From Erysipelotrichaceae bacterium (GTDB taxonomy: Bacteria; Bacillota_I; Bacilli_A; Erysipelotrichales; Erysipelotrichaceae): a stretch of 41,968 nt of DNA. This document shows positions 26,373 to 34,752 of this stretch, piece after piece. The stretch spans positions 1 to 41,968 of the forward strand of contig JAFQKG010000119.1 of NCBI GenBank assembly GCA_017397025.1. Reading direction: 5' to 3'. The notes beneath the pieces were generated by a model. It had not been told where the DNA came from, did not search any database, and was given only the letters and a program-made list of their open reading frames with translations. Position 1 is the stretch's first letter; each line of letters opens with the position of its first letter. A program made the translations under genes and the position numbers.

Positions 26373-28031
26373 TTATACAACGATTTCAACAATTGCAGGA
26401 AGAATCATGGGCCTTTTGCCTGTTTCTTTTGCCACATATCTTGAAATCTTATCTCTGACTTCTGTACGTACCTGAAGATTATCATAGCGTCTTTCATACA
26501 CAGCATCTTCTATCGTACGTTCCATAATATTTCCAATTTCTTTGACAATGTAATCAGCGTCCTTCAGATAAATCACTCCACGTGACTGTACATCTGGACC
26601 GCCAATGATTTTCTTAGTTCTGAAATCCACAACAACACCCACAACAATCGCTCCATCAGTTGCCAGAGTTTCACGGTCTCTTAGAACCATACCGCTAACA
26701 TCAAGATTGTCCTTACCGGCAACCATCACATCTTCCAATGCAAGAACTTCAGAAACATCTTTGCATTCTCCATTGATAAATCGCGCAATCTGACCATTAT
26801 CAAGAAGCAGAATGCGATTTGCTTTCCAGCCCATATCCAAGGCAATGTTTGCATTAGCAATCAAATGACGGTATTCACCTTTTACAGGAATAAAATATTT
26901 CGGCTTGAAAAGATACATCATCATTTTAATGTCTTCACTGGAAGCATGCATCGAAAAGACCTTGCGTCGATCCAAAGTCACAACTTTTACATCTTCCTTA
27001 TAAATTTCATTTTCCATCTTGGCAGCTTCTTTTTCTGTTCCAGGAACAATCGGAGAAGCAATAATCACTGTATCCTTTTTTCTAAGCTCCAGTGTATTGT
27101 CTTCTTTCAGCGCAATCTTTAGCATCTGTTTAAACAGCTGAGAGCCGCTTCCAGCAACAATAATGACTACATTGTCCAGCTGCGCATTTTCATGTGAATT
27201 AGGCAGTTCTAATCCCACTGGAATGTGATAATATCCCAATTTTTCTGCCATTTTCAAAGTTTTTCTCTGTTCTGCATTGTAAAAAATGATTTTTCTTCTG
27301 TATTTATTGGCAAGTTCTATGATTTCAATCAAACGAAACAGATTCTGTTCATAGGTTGTAACAATAATTCTGCTCTCTGCACTTTCAAAAGCAGGTTCAA
27401 TCCAATCTGTAATTTTATGATTCGGTGAAGTATGACCTGCTCTGGATGCTCCAACAGATTCTGTCAGCAGTGCAAGTACACCTTTTTTTCCAATTTCAGC
27501 AAGCACTGTGATATCACAGTCAAAAGCTTCATTGCGGATGTCATAATCAACAATGAATTCACTGGTGTAAACCACATACCCATCTGGTGTCTCAATCGCC
27601 ATCCCAAACCCATCGGCAATGGACTGTGTCATACCAAAGGTCATAATGTTGATATTTCCAATTTTAAATGAAGATCCGCGCTTTATGCGATGGATTCTGT
27701 ACTCAGCAATACCATTCTTTTTTAGTTCATCTTCAATCAATAGTGCAGTCAAAGGACAGGTGTAAATCGGTGCGTTGACCTGACGCACCAGATTTCCTAT
27801 TGCAGCCATGACATCATCATGTCCATGCGTAATAAAAATACCTTTGACTCTCTCTTTATTTTCAACCAGATAACGTACATCAGGGATAATCATCTCAATA
27901 CCATGCTGATCATTATCTGGGTACTTCAATCCCGCTTCAATCACAAAGATTGACTGTCCAACTTCAACAACAATCATGTTCTTGCCGTCTTCATCCAGTC
28001 CTCCAAGTGCGAAGATACGTACTTGATTCAT
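26373..28031 (-). CDS. rnjB: RNase J2-like protein with degenerate active site
   Basis: A 552-residue protein with the full RNase J layout: metallo-beta-lactamase, beta-CASP and C-terminal domains, FALGGLDEDGKN at the start and KETGKRPMILPAIVEIVV at the end. Compared with Bacillus RNase J1 the metal ligands are largely lost. The HGHEDH motif reads HGHDDV (69-74), His in THSIPD is Gln136, GDFKFD reads SEFIVD (Glu158), the SGHGG loop after His362 is deleted, and HGEYR reads KGEYR (Lys384). It is therefore probably catalytically weak or inactive, acting as a partner of an RNase J1 elsewhere. AGGAGG decides the start. Synteny with ftsK supports rnjB. Confidence 0.85.
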   Translation of the reverse strand: MNQVRIFALGGLDEDGKNMIVVEVGQSIFVIEAGLKYPDNDQHGIEMIIPDVRYLVENKERVKGIFITHGHDDVMAAIGNLVRQVNAPIYTCPLTALLIEDELKKNGIAEYRIHRIKRGSSFKIGNINIMTFGMTQSIADGFGMAIETPDGYVVYTSEFIVDYDIRNEAFDCDITVLAEIGKKGVLALLTESVGASRAGHTSPNHKITDWIEPAFESAESRIIVTTYEQNLFRLIEIIELANKYRRKIIFYNAEQRKTLKMAEKLGYYHIPVGLELPNSHENAQLDNVVIIVAGSGSQLFKQMLKIALKEDNTLELRKKDTVIIASPIVPGTEKEAAKMENEIYKEDVKVVTLDRRKVFSMHASSEDIKMMMYLFKPKYFIPVKGEYRHLIANANIALDMGWKANRILLLDNGQIARFINGECKDVSEVLALEDVMVAGKDNLDVSGMVLRDRETLATDGAIVVGVVVDFRTKKIIGGPDVQSRGVIYLKDADYIVKEIGNIMERTIEDAVYERRYDNLQVRTEVRDKISRYVAKETGKRPMILPAIVEIVV

Positions 28032-28058
28032 TATATTTCCTCCTGAGTTTCTTGTTTT

Positions 28059-28087
28059 ATTATACCTCAAAATTGTAGTTTCTACAA
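28059..28087 (-). promoter_or_regulatory. Promoter of rnjB-ftsK-yjjI-yjjW with palindromic -35 region
   Basis: TTGTAG and a perfect TATAAT on the minus strand are 17 bases apart. The -35 box is one arm of the palindrome TTGTAG-AAA-CTACAA (28073-28087), which could be an operator. Confidence 0.65.
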
Positions 28088-28104
28088 CGAAGCAAAAAGC
28101 ATCG

Positions 28105-28584
28105 CTATTTGATCAGCGAAGCCGTTTTAGCCTGAAGATAAGCTATCAGATCATAAGGATTCATTTCAATCTGAGCTCCTCTTTTCCCAGCTGAAAAACA
28201 GATAGTTTCCTGCTCTAGACACGATTCATCAATCCATGTCTTCAGCTGTTTTTTCATACCGACAGGACTGCAGCCTCCTGCAATGTATCCTGTCAATTTC
28301 TCCAAATCCAGTTTGTAGACCATCTCCACGGATTTTTCCTGAGCTGCTTTAGCACATTTTTTCAAATCCAGTTCTTTGTCTACAGGCAGGCAAAATACAT
28401 AATATGATTTTGAAGCCCCCTGCACAACAATGGTCTTAAATACTTTTTCGTAGGGCTGATGAAGAAGATCAGCTACCTTTGTTCCAGACAGAAAATCAGT
28501 GCATCCATAAAAATGTACCTGATACTTTAATTTTGCTCTGTCCAGCATGCGCATAGCATTGGTTTTCTCTTCTTTTTTGGCCAT
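28105..28584 (-). CDS. ybaK: Cys-tRNA(Pro)/Cys-tRNA(Cys) deacylase YbaK
   Basis: A 159-residue editing enzyme of the YbaK/EbsC group that hydrolyses cysteine mischarged onto tRNA-Pro. The motifs are FKTIVVQGASKSYYVFCLPV, with the catalytic-pocket Lys, and LEKLTGYIAGGCSPVGMKK (the Gly-Gly-x-Ser/Thr-Pro loop). Length and motifs are normal. Its ATG overlaps the miaB TAA stop by one base, so translation is probably coupled; both genes concern tRNA quality. Confidence 0.92.
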   Translation of the reverse strand: MAKKEEKTNAMRMLDRAKLKYQVHFYGCTDFLSGTKVADLLHQPYEKVFKTIVVQGASKSYYVFCLPVDKELDLKKCAKAAQEKSVEMVYKLDLEKLTGYIAGGCSPVGMKKQLKTWIDESCLEQETICFSAGKRGAQIEMNPYDLIAYLQAKTASLIK

Positions 28585-30023
28585 TAGTCTACTTTTTCAC
28601 CACGCAGAGTCCATGATCGATGTTCCGTAATTTTTACATCAATGATATCTCCCGGCTGAACATCCTTTCCAGTAAAATTGACCAGTTTGTTATGCTCAGT
28701 GTATCCACTGTAAACCTGATCATTTTTACGGCTAAGACCATCCACCAATACTTTGACTGTCTTTCCAACCCATTTCTGGTTGTTCATATTGCAATAGCCA
28801 TTGATTTTTTCCTGCAATGCATAAAGTCTTTGCTGCTTCACTTCCATTGGAATGTTGTCCTCCATTTTAGCAGCTGGAGTTCCTTCACGAGGTGAATAAA
28901 TAAAGCTGTAGACGTTATCATATTTGCAGTAATCCACCATTTCCATGGTATCCATGAACTGTTCATCTGTTTCATTCGGGAACCCAACAATGATATCCGC
29001 AGAAAAAGCACATTCAGGAATGCGTGCTGTTATCTTGTCAAACAGTTCCTTGTACTGTTCTTTTGTATATCTTCTACCCATGATTTTCAACACTTCAGTA
29101 CTTCCAGACTGAACAGGAAGATGAATGTATTTCATGATGTTGTCATATTCTGCAATCACATCAATCATTTCATCTGTAAAATCCCAAGGATGTGATGTCA
29201 TAAAACGAATTCTTTCAATACCAGTTAATGCAGTTTGACGAAGAAGTTCTGCAAAGCTGCTGCCATCCTTTAAATCTTTGCCATAAGCATTGACATTCTG
29301 GCCAAGCAAAGTCACTTCCTTAACACCAGAAGCTTTCAATTCATTGACTTCCTTAAGAATATCTTCCATTGTACGGCTTCTTTCTTTGCCACGTGTATAT
29401 GGAACAATGCAATAGGTACAGAATTTGTCGCATCCATACATGATGTTAACCCAAGCTTTGTGTTTCATGTTGCGCTTAGCCGGAAGATTTTCAATGATAT
29501 CTCCTTCTTTGGAGAAAACTTCAACAGATTTCTCTTTCTTTACCATCACGTTGTATAAAAGTACTGGTAAATGATGAATATTGTGTGTACCAAAAATCAA
29601 TTCAACATGACGATAAGTTCTCAACAGTTCATGAACAATTGATTCTTCCTGCGCCATGCATCCGCACAGTCCAAAAACAACATCCGGATTCTTCTTTTTT
29701 AACCCTTTAAGATGCCCGATTTCTCCAAGTACTTTATCTTCTGCATTTTTGCGAACCGCACAGGTGTTAAATAGAATAACATCCGCATTTTCAGGAACAT
29801 CTACCCGAAGAAATCCCATGGCTTCAAGAATTCCGCGAATTGTTTCTGAATCTCTTTCATTAGCCTGACAGCCATACGTTCTCAAATAATAAGTTTTACC
29901 GTTTCCTAAAGAACGAGTTTCTTCTGGAAGTTCAAACAGTGAGCGTTCAATCATCACTTGACGCTGTGTTCTTTTTTGTGCCTCTTTTAATGAAGGCAAT
30001 ATATATGTCTTAGGATTTGCCAT
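28584..30023 (-). CDS. miaB: tRNA-2-methylthio-N6-dimethylallyladenosine synthase MiaB
   Basis: MiaB adds a methylthio group to i6A37 in tRNAs reading codons that start with U. It has an N-terminal UPF0004 domain (YYLRTYGCQANERDSETI, with further Cys in FNTCAVRKNAEDK and GLCGCMAQEE) and a radical-SAM core (YGCDKFCTYCIVPYTRGKER). A C-terminal TRAM domain ends in ITEHRSWTLRGEKVD. The AAGGAG site ten bases upstream fixes the start. The protein has 479 residues including a 60-residue N-terminal lead, normal for Firmicutes. First gene of miaB-ybaK. Confidence 0.96.
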   Translation of the reverse strand: MANPKTYILPSLKEAQKRTQRQVMIERSLFELPEETRSLGNGKTYYLRTYGCQANERDSETIRGILEAMGFLRVDVPENADVILFNTCAVRKNAEDKVLGEIGHLKGLKKKNPDVVFGLCGCMAQEESIVHELLRTYRHVELIFGTHNIHHLPVLLYNVMVKKEKSVEVFSKEGDIIENLPAKRNMKHKAWVNIMYGCDKFCTYCIVPYTRGKERSRTMEDILKEVNELKASGVKEVTLLGQNVNAYGKDLKDGSSFAELLRQTALTGIERIRFMTSHPWDFTDEMIDVIAEYDNIMKYIHLPVQSGSTEVLKIMGRRYTKEQYKELFDKITARIPECAFSADIIVGFPNETDEQFMDTMEMVDYCKYDNVYSFIYSPREGTPAAKMEDNIPMEVKQQRLYALQEKINGYCNMNNQKWVGKTVKVLVDGLSRKNDQVYSGYTEHNKLVNFTGKDVQPGDIIDVKITEHRSWTLRGEKVD

Positions 30024-30055
30024 AATTGTTAATCTCCTTAAATAATTACGAGGGA

Positions 30056-30084
30056 AGTATAGCATTTTATGCCAGTGAAATCAA
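30056..30084 (-). promoter_or_regulatory. Promoter of miaB-ybaK
   Basis: TTGATT, 17 bases, TATACT on the minus strand, directly after the ferredoxin terminator. Confidence 0.7.
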
Positions 30085-30094
30085 ATGACCAGCA

Positions 30095-30118
30095 AAAGAA
30101 AAACCGGAACAGTCCGGT
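30095..30118 (-). terminator. Terminator of the ferredoxin gene
   Basis: ACCGGA and TCCGGT around a four-base loop, followed on the minus strand by TTT-C-TTTT, eleven bases after the ferredoxin stop. Confidence 0.85.
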
Positions 30119-30128
30119 CTTTTTGAAA

Positions 30129-30305
30129 CTATTTCTGAGAAATTGCAGAAACTGGACAAGTAGCAATACAAGCACCGCAATCGATGCATGTAGCTTCGTC
30201 GCATCCAGCTTTGCCATCTTCTTCAAGAGTGATTGCTTCAACAGGACATACACCTGTGCAAGCACCACACCCGATACACAATTCTTTATCAACTGTAACT
30301 GGCAT
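30129..30305 (-). CDS. 2[4Fe-4S] ferredoxin
   Basis: A 58-residue clostridial-type ferredoxin. Two CxxCxxCxxxCP motifs are exact: CIGCGACTGVCP near the N-terminus and CIDCGACIATCP near the C-terminus, with an acidic segment between them. It carries low-potential electrons in the cytoplasm, consistent with an anaerobe and with the need of YjjW and other radical-SAM enzymes for reductant (inference). AAGGAGG nine bases upstream fixes the start. It is a single-gene unit with its own strong promoter and terminator, implying high, independent expression. Confidence 0.96.
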   Translation of the reverse strand: MPVTVDKELCIGCGACTGVCPVEAITLEEDGKAGCDEATCIDCGACIATCPVSAISQK

Positions 30306-30333
30306 GTTTTCGGGCCTCCTTCAACCCTGTGCT

Positions 30334-30362
30334 ATTATAGCAGAAATCTCTTCTATACTCAA
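30334..30362 (-). promoter_or_regulatory. Promoter of the ferredoxin gene
   Basis: TTGAGT, a 17-base spacer and perfect TATAAT on the minus strand, about 30 bases before the start codon. Confidence 0.75.
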
Positions 30363-30373
30363 CAATTTGAAAA

Positions 30374-30410
30374 TCAAAAGAAAAGACAGAATCATAATTA
30401 ATTCTGTCTT
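30374..30410 (-). terminator. Terminator of rny
   Basis: AAGACAGAAT and its perfect 10-base complement with an eight-base loop, followed by a T-rich run on the minus strand, 14 bases after the rny stop. Confidence 0.88.
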
Positions 30411-30423
30411 CACTTCTTTTTCT

Positions 30424-31983
30424 TTATTTTGCCAGTTCACTGACGCGAGTTTCACGAATGACAACAACTTTGATCTGACCTGGATAAGTCAGTTCAGCCT
30501 CAATTTTATCACGAATATCTTTCGCCAGTTTATGACAAGTGACATCATTCACTTTTTCAGGTTCTACCATAACTCGAATTTCTCGGCCTGCCTGAATCGC
30601 AAATGTTTTGTTGACGCCATCAAATCCGTTCGCAATTGCCTCCAGATCTTCTAAGCGCTTGATGTAATTCTCGAAGCTTTCAACACGTGCTCCAGGACGA
30701 GCTGCACTGAGTGCATCAGCTGCAGCCACCAAATTTGAAATTAGATTCTTAGGTTCAACTTCTCCATGATGAGACTGGATTGCATTTAAAACAACTTCAT
30801 TTTCACCATGTTTTTTGGCAAGTTTGTATCCCAGTTCAATATGCGAACCATCCATTTCAAAATCAAGACCTTTACCAATGTCATGCAGCAGGCCTGCACG
30901 TTTTGCAAGTGATTGATTCAAACCAAGTTCAGCAGCCATCATGCCAGTTAAATATGCAACTTCCATAGAATGCTGAAGAACATTCTGTCCATAGCTGTAA
31001 CGATATCTAAGTCTTCCCAGAATACGAACAAGTTCTTTGTCAATACGTCCAATTCCAGGTTTAAAGACAGCTTCTTCACCAGCTTTGTAAATCGTTTCTT
31101 CCAGCTCTTTAGAAACTTTGTTGACTACTTCTTCAACACGTCCTGGCTGGATTCTTCCATCTTTGATCAAATACTCAAGTGCTCTGCGAGCTGTTTCTCT
31201 GCGGATTGGATCAAAACATGACACTGTAATCACTTCAGGAGTATCATCAATAATCAAATCAACACCTGTTGCCTGTTCAATAGCGCGTATATTTCTTCCT
31301 TCTCGACCAATGATTCTACCCTTCATTTCATCACTTGGAATCGCAACAACTGAAACAGTACGTTCAATTGTTTCTTCCTGAGCATAGCGCTGAATCGCAA
31401 GTGCAATAATATTTCGAGAAACATCAGCAGCTTTTGTGCGGGCTTCTTCTTCACGGTCACGAATATAGGTACTGACTTCCTTATCCATGCGCTTTTCAAC
31501 AGCTTCCATCAATTCTTTCTTGGCATCATTGGCACTCATTGACGCAATTCGCTCTAATTCGACGATCTGTACATCAATCTTTGCCTGTAGGTCGTTTTCC
31601 ATTTTTTCCAGTGATTGTAATTTTTCGTTGACTTTGCGGTTTTTGTCTTCCAGCTGCTTTTCTTTATTGATACACTGCTGATCGCGCAGATTCAGATTGT
31701 CTTCTCTGCGAGACAGTTTGTTTTCCTGATCAATTAATTCAGCCTTACGAGACTTAATCTCCTTTTCAGCTTCCAGTTTCAGTTCATATGCCTGTGTACG
31801 TCCATCAAGCACTGCTTGACGAAGTGTACTGTCTGCCTTCGAGCGGGCTTCTTCCATCATTAAATCAGCCTGCTGCTTGGAGCGGTTTAAACCAAGTTTG
31901 GAAGCCATCATCATTGCAATAACTCCCACTAAAATCCCAACTATACCAGAGATCATGGAAAAAAGTACAGGATTGTTTTCCAT
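30424..31983 (-). CDS. rny: Ribonuclease Y
   Basis: RNase Y is the membrane-bound endonuclease that starts mRNA decay in Firmicutes, working with RNase J. It has a single N-terminal membrane helix (about 7-28) and a long charged coiled coil (about 35-190). A KH domain with GRIIGREGRNIRAIE (222-236) follows, then an HD domain with His338 in QHSMEVAYL and HDIGKG at 367-372, the metal ligands. 519 residues, typical. Its own promoter and terminator make it a single-gene unit. It is near recA-pgsA as in Bacillus. Confidence 0.97.
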   Translation of the reverse strand: MENNPVLFSMISGIVGILVGVIAMMMASKLGLNRSKQQADLMMEEARSKADSTLRQAVLDGRTQAYELKLEAEKEIKSRKAELIDQENKLSRREDNLNLRDQQCINKEKQLEDKNRKVNEKLQSLEKMENDLQAKIDVQIVELERIASMSANDAKKELMEAVEKRMDKEVSTYIRDREEEARTKAADVSRNIIALAIQRYAQEETIERTVSVVAIPSDEMKGRIIGREGRNIRAIEQATGVDLIIDDTPEVITVSCFDPIRRETARRALEYLIKDGRIQPGRVEEVVNKVSKELEETIYKAGEEAVFKPGIGRIDKELVRILGRLRYRYSYGQNVLQHSMEVAYLTGMMAAELGLNQSLAKRAGLLHDIGKGLDFEMDGSHIELGYKLAKKHGENEVVLNAIQSHHGEVEPKNLISNLVAAADALSAARPGARVESFENYIKRLEDLEAIANGFDGVNKTFAIQAGREIRVMVEPEKVNDVTCHKLAKDIRDKIEAELTYPGQIKVVVIRETRVSELAK

Positions 31984-32029
31984 AGCTTTTCCTCCATATC
32001 AATTTCGTTTGAGATAAACGCTCTAGTTT

Positions 32030-32058
32030 ATTATATATTTTTTTTCAAATTTTCACAA
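32030..32058 (-). promoter_or_regulatory. Promoter of rny
   Basis: TTGTGA, 17 bases, perfect TATAAT on the minus strand, in the gap after the recA terminator. Confidence 0.75.
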
Positions 32059-32070
32059 GCAAAAGACAAA

Positions 32071-32094
32071 GAAAAAAGCAGGACTTGCCTGCTT
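32071..32094 (-). terminator. Terminator of pgsA-recA
   Basis: AAGCAGG and CCTGCTT with a five-base loop, followed by TTTT-C-TTT on the minus strand. The stem begins in the recA stop codon. Confidence 0.88.
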
Positions 32095-33100
32095 ATCGAT
32101 TTTCAAACATTTTTTCACGAATTTTGGCCATAACTTCTTCCTGAGCTGATGGATTAGCCAGAAGGAAAGCGCGAACTGTTTCTCTGCCTTGTCCAATCTT
32201 TTCTCCATTGTAAGAAAACCAGGCACCGCTTTTCTGAATCACATCAAACTCAACACCAAGATTGATGATTTCGCCTAAACGTGAAATACCTTCGCCATAA
32301 TAAATTTCCAAAGCAGCTGTTTTAAAAGGAGGCGCAACTTTATTCTTTACAACTTTAACATTGACTTTGTTTCCAATAACATCAGCTCCCTGTTTAATTG
32401 CCTCTCCTCGACGCACATCAATACGAATAGAAGAATAAAACTTCAGGGCGCGGCCACCAGGTGTTGTTTCAGGATTCCCATAGAATACACCCACCTTTTC
32501 ACGAAGCTGGTTGATAAAAATAGCTGTGCATTCACTACGATTCATAACTCCTGCGAGCTTTCTCATTGCTTTAGACATCAAACGAGCCTGAAGGCCAACA
32601 CTGGCATCTCCCATTTCCCCATCCAGTTCTGCCTGCGGCACCAAAGCAGCTACCGAGTCGATGACCACCAGATCAATAGCACCACTTTTAATCAGCGTTT
32701 CGGTGATTTCAAGTGCCTGTTCTCCTGAATCTGGCTGAGAAAGAATCAGTTCATCAATATTGACACCCAGTTTTTTCGCATACATTGGATCAATGGCATT
32801 TTCAGCATCAATAAACGCTGCACGTCCGCCTGCCTTCTGACATTCCGCAATGGCATGCAGAGCCAGAGTTGTCTTCCCAGAAGATTCTGGACCATAGATT
32901 TCAACAATACGCCCTTTTGGATATCCGCCAATCCCAAGACAGTGATCCAGAGCAATTGAACCGCTGCTAATAGCATCCACTTCTACATTGGCACGATCTC
33001 CAAGTTTCATAATGGACCCTTTGCCATACTGCTTTTCAATCTGTTTGATGGCATCCTGAAGCAGCGCATCTTTTTTTACATCTTTTTCTTTGTCACTCAT
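32093..33100 (-). CDS. recA: Recombinase A
   Basis: RecA forms filaments on single-stranded DNA for strand exchange and SOS induction. The 335-residue protein has Walker A GPESSGKT at 70-77, [20 protein letters not shown] (Walker B and loop L1), and [20 protein letters not shown] (loop L2 area). The acidic C-terminal tail is short (the protein ends [11 protein letters not shown]). A GGGAGG site precedes the ATG. It lies 37 bases after pgsA. The cinA gene often found between them is absent, and no LexA-type operator was seen in the gap. Confidence 0.98.
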   Translation of the reverse strand: MSDKEKDVKKDALLQDAIKQIEKQYGKGSIMKLGDRANVEVDAISSGSIALDHCLGIGGYPKGRIVEIYGPESSGKTTLALHAIAECQKAGGRAAFIDAENAIDPMYAKKLGVNIDELILSQPDSGEQALEITETLIKSGAIDLVVIDSVAALVPQAELDGEMGDASVGLQARLMSKAMRKLAGVMNRSECTAIFINQLREKVGVFYGNPETTPGGRALKFYSSIRIDVRRGEAIKQGADVIGNKVNVKVVKNKVAPPFKTAALEIYYGEGISRLGEIINLGVEFDVIQKSGAWFSYNGEKIGQGRETVRAFLLANPSAQEEVMAKIREKMFENR

Positions 33101-33137
33101 ATCGTAACCTCCCGTTATCTATAATCCAGAAAATCTG

Positions 33138-33731
33138 TTATTTGCTTTCAAAAATGTATTCCTTCAGCTGATTAAAATAGTCAAGACCGCTTGCTACACT
33201 AATGCAGGTAGTAAACCAAAGCATAAGATCTGCAAAAGGAATTCGATACAGTTCAAATGGAAGATTGCTCAGCAGAATCAAACTGATAGTCAGCATCTGA
33301 CAAACAGTTTTCATTTTCCCCATAAATCCAGCTGCAACAACGATTCCATTGGTCGAAGCAATCATACGGCAGCCATCTACAATTGTATCCCTTGCTACCA
33401 TAAGAATCACAGGAATCACTGGAATAATTCCTTTTGACGCAAACAAAATGAACATACTGGTCACTAAGAGCTTATCTGCAATTGGGTCTGCAAACTTCCC
33501 AAATGTTGTTACCAGATTGTTCTTTCTGGCAATATATCCATCCAGAAAATCTGTAAAACTTGCAATCAAAAACAACACCAGCACTACAAGATTCACTAAA
33601 GTCACACTAACATGATTCACCTCAAAAACTGGTACATCAATGTTGAACTGTGCATAAGGGAAAATTGCAATCAGAAGGATAATTGGAATCAGACAGATTC
33701 TCATTACTGTTAATTTATTAGGTAAATTCAT
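33138..33731 (-). CDS. pgsA: CDP-diacylglycerol-glycerol-3-phosphate 3-phosphatidyltransferase
   Basis: PgsA makes phosphatidylglycerol phosphate from CDP-diacylglycerol (the CdsA product) in the membrane. The CDP-alcohol phosphotransferase motif D-G-x2-A-R-x8-G-x3-D-x3-D is visible in DFLDGYIARKNNLVTTFGKF followed by ADPIADKLL. About five to six membrane helices in 197 residues, starting MNLPNKLTVMRICLIPI, the usual PgsA N-terminus. Gene order pgsA-recA is conserved in Firmicutes. It is read from the promoter at 33775-33803. Confidence 0.96.
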   Translation of the reverse strand: MNLPNKLTVMRICLIPIILLIAIFPYAQFNIDVPVFEVNHVSVTLVNLVVLVLFLIASFTDFLDGYIARKNNLVTTFGKFADPIADKLLVTSMFILFASKGIIPVIPVILMVARDTIVDGCRMIASTNGIVVAAGFMGKMKTVCQMLTISLILLSNLPFELYRIPFADLMLWFTTCISVASGLDYFNQLKEYIFESK

Positions 33732-33774
33732 TTTCTTCTCCTATCAAATGAGTCTCATTTCAAATAACGCATTC

Positions 33775-33803
33775 ATTATAGCAATTTTCTTTCATTTGAA
33801 CAA
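33775..33803 (-). promoter_or_regulatory. Promoter of pgsA-recA
   Basis: TTGTTC, 17 bases, perfect TATAAT on the minus strand, 44 bases before the pgsA start. Confidence 0.65.
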
Positions 33804-33914
33804 CTGCTACACCTTTCTGTTTGACAATCTTTCTTTTTTGTTTTTCTCTTATCAATGTTCGTCTTTCATTTTTCATTATAATCTAAACTAGAAAATTAAT
33901 CAAGTTATCAAACC

Positions 33915-33940
33915 AAAAAAGGAACCGTTACGGTTCCTTT
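33915..33940 (-). terminator. Terminator of rnpB
   Basis: AAAGGAACCG and its complement around a three-base loop, followed by TTTTTT on the minus strand, right after the 3' strand of RNase P RNA helix P1. Confidence 0.92.
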
Positions 33941-33941
33941 T

Positions 33942-34301
33942 GAAGTTACACTCTGTAAGCCATGTTCTGTACTTCATTATGAAGTGGCAGTCATTTATCT
34001 GCATGATGATTCATGCCCTTCGATCATTTCATTTCAATTTCGAAGACTCCCCTACCAAATTTGGGTTTCTCGCTTGCGGGGTTTATCGCGTTCCACTCTG
34101 TACGTTTCCATACAGACTACGTCACTGTGACACTTTTAAAGGCTTCTGCCATAGTTTCCCTTAGGCTTCAGCTCAGCCGTCAGTTTTACCTGCCTGACCT
34201 TATTGATTCAATCAGCACAAACACTACAGTCTTCTCAGACTGTGCGAGCATGGACTTTCCTCTGGACACACCAAGATGCCAGCAACTGCCCGAGTATAAC
34301 A
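33942..34301 (-). ncRNA. rnpB: RNase P RNA, bacterial type B
   Basis: The catalytic RNA that matures tRNA 5' ends. On the minus strand it contains the universal core GAGGAAAGTCCATGCTCGC (34262-34244), then the CACAGTGACG and GGAACGCGATAAACCCC blocks, GAGAAACCCAAATTTGGTAG, and the 3' ACAGAACATGGCTTACAG. Helix P1 pairs GTTATACTC (34300-34292) with GAGTGTAAC (33953-33945). Length of about 360 bases and the overall order of blocks match the Bacillus type. The 5' end is placed from P1, right behind the gpsB stop codon, so it may be processed from a gpsB transcript. Ends at a strong terminator. Confidence 0.96.
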
Positions 34302-34302
34302 A

Positions 34303-34626
34303 TTACTTCTTTTCCTGATAAACGATTTGTTCAAGACGACTCAAACGTTTAAGAATATCCATCTGTGAAACATTCAGATTTTCGCTTTCGCTCATCATCT
34401 TCTGTTTCCCTTCAAGTTCAAGAATCTTAGCCTTCAATGACGCAATTGTTCTTTCCTGAAGCAACGCAGTTTCGCTCATCTCAGCTATCATCTGATCATA
34501 AATCTGATAATCCTCAATCACTAAATCCAGCAGTGCATCAACTTCGCTGGCAGAATACCCTTTGAAATCCACATGAAATTCCTTATCAAGAATTGCATGA
34601 ACATCAAGATTCAATTTTGTTTCCAT
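34303..34626 (-). CDS. gpsB: Cell-cycle protein GpsB (DivIVA-like)
   Basis: GpsB shuttles PBP1 between septum and side wall in Firmicutes. The 107-residue protein has the DivIVA/GpsB lipid- and partner-binding N-terminus (LDVHAILDKEFHVDFKGYSA, then SEVDALLDLVIEDY), a coiled coil, and a short C-terminal trimerisation helix (SQMDILKRLSRLEQIVYQ). The ATG five bases after AGGTGG was chosen over an upstream in-frame GTG that lies inside that site. The gpsB-rnpB and nearby recU-PBP1 order matches Bacillus; its partner PBP1A is encoded 700 bases away on the other strand. Confidence 0.92.
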   Translation of the reverse strand: METKLNLDVHAILDKEFHVDFKGYSASEVDALLDLVIEDYQIYDQMIAEMSETALLQERTIASLKAKILELEGKQKMMSESENLNVSQMDILKRLSRLEQIVYQEKK

Positions 34627-34729
34627 CGTTTCCACCTACCGTTCGAATATATTTTGCCAAATTTAGTGATGAAATGCAAGTTTCATCTGAAACTATTTGG
34701 AAAATCTAGCAATGATTTATCAAATTGGT

Positions 34730-34735
34730 TATAAT
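34730..34735 (+). promoter_or_regulatory. -10 box for recU-pbp1A
   Basis: A perfect TATAAT 17 bases before the recU start. No good -35 box was found. The resulting leader would be about ten bases with the ribosome site near its 5' end. Confidence 0.5.
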
Positions 34736-34752
34736 ATAGATTGGTGATAGAA

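Noticed and set aside
33101-33137. LexA operator before recA
   Set aside because: The 37-base gap to pgsA shows no CGAAC-N4-GTTCG-like palindrome. An SOS site could lie before pgsA, but none was recognised there either.
34013-34318. Plus-strand open frames of 70-100 codons between recA-pgsA and gpsB
   Set aside because: They are the reverse strand of the RNase P RNA gene, whose conserved blocks are unmistakable.
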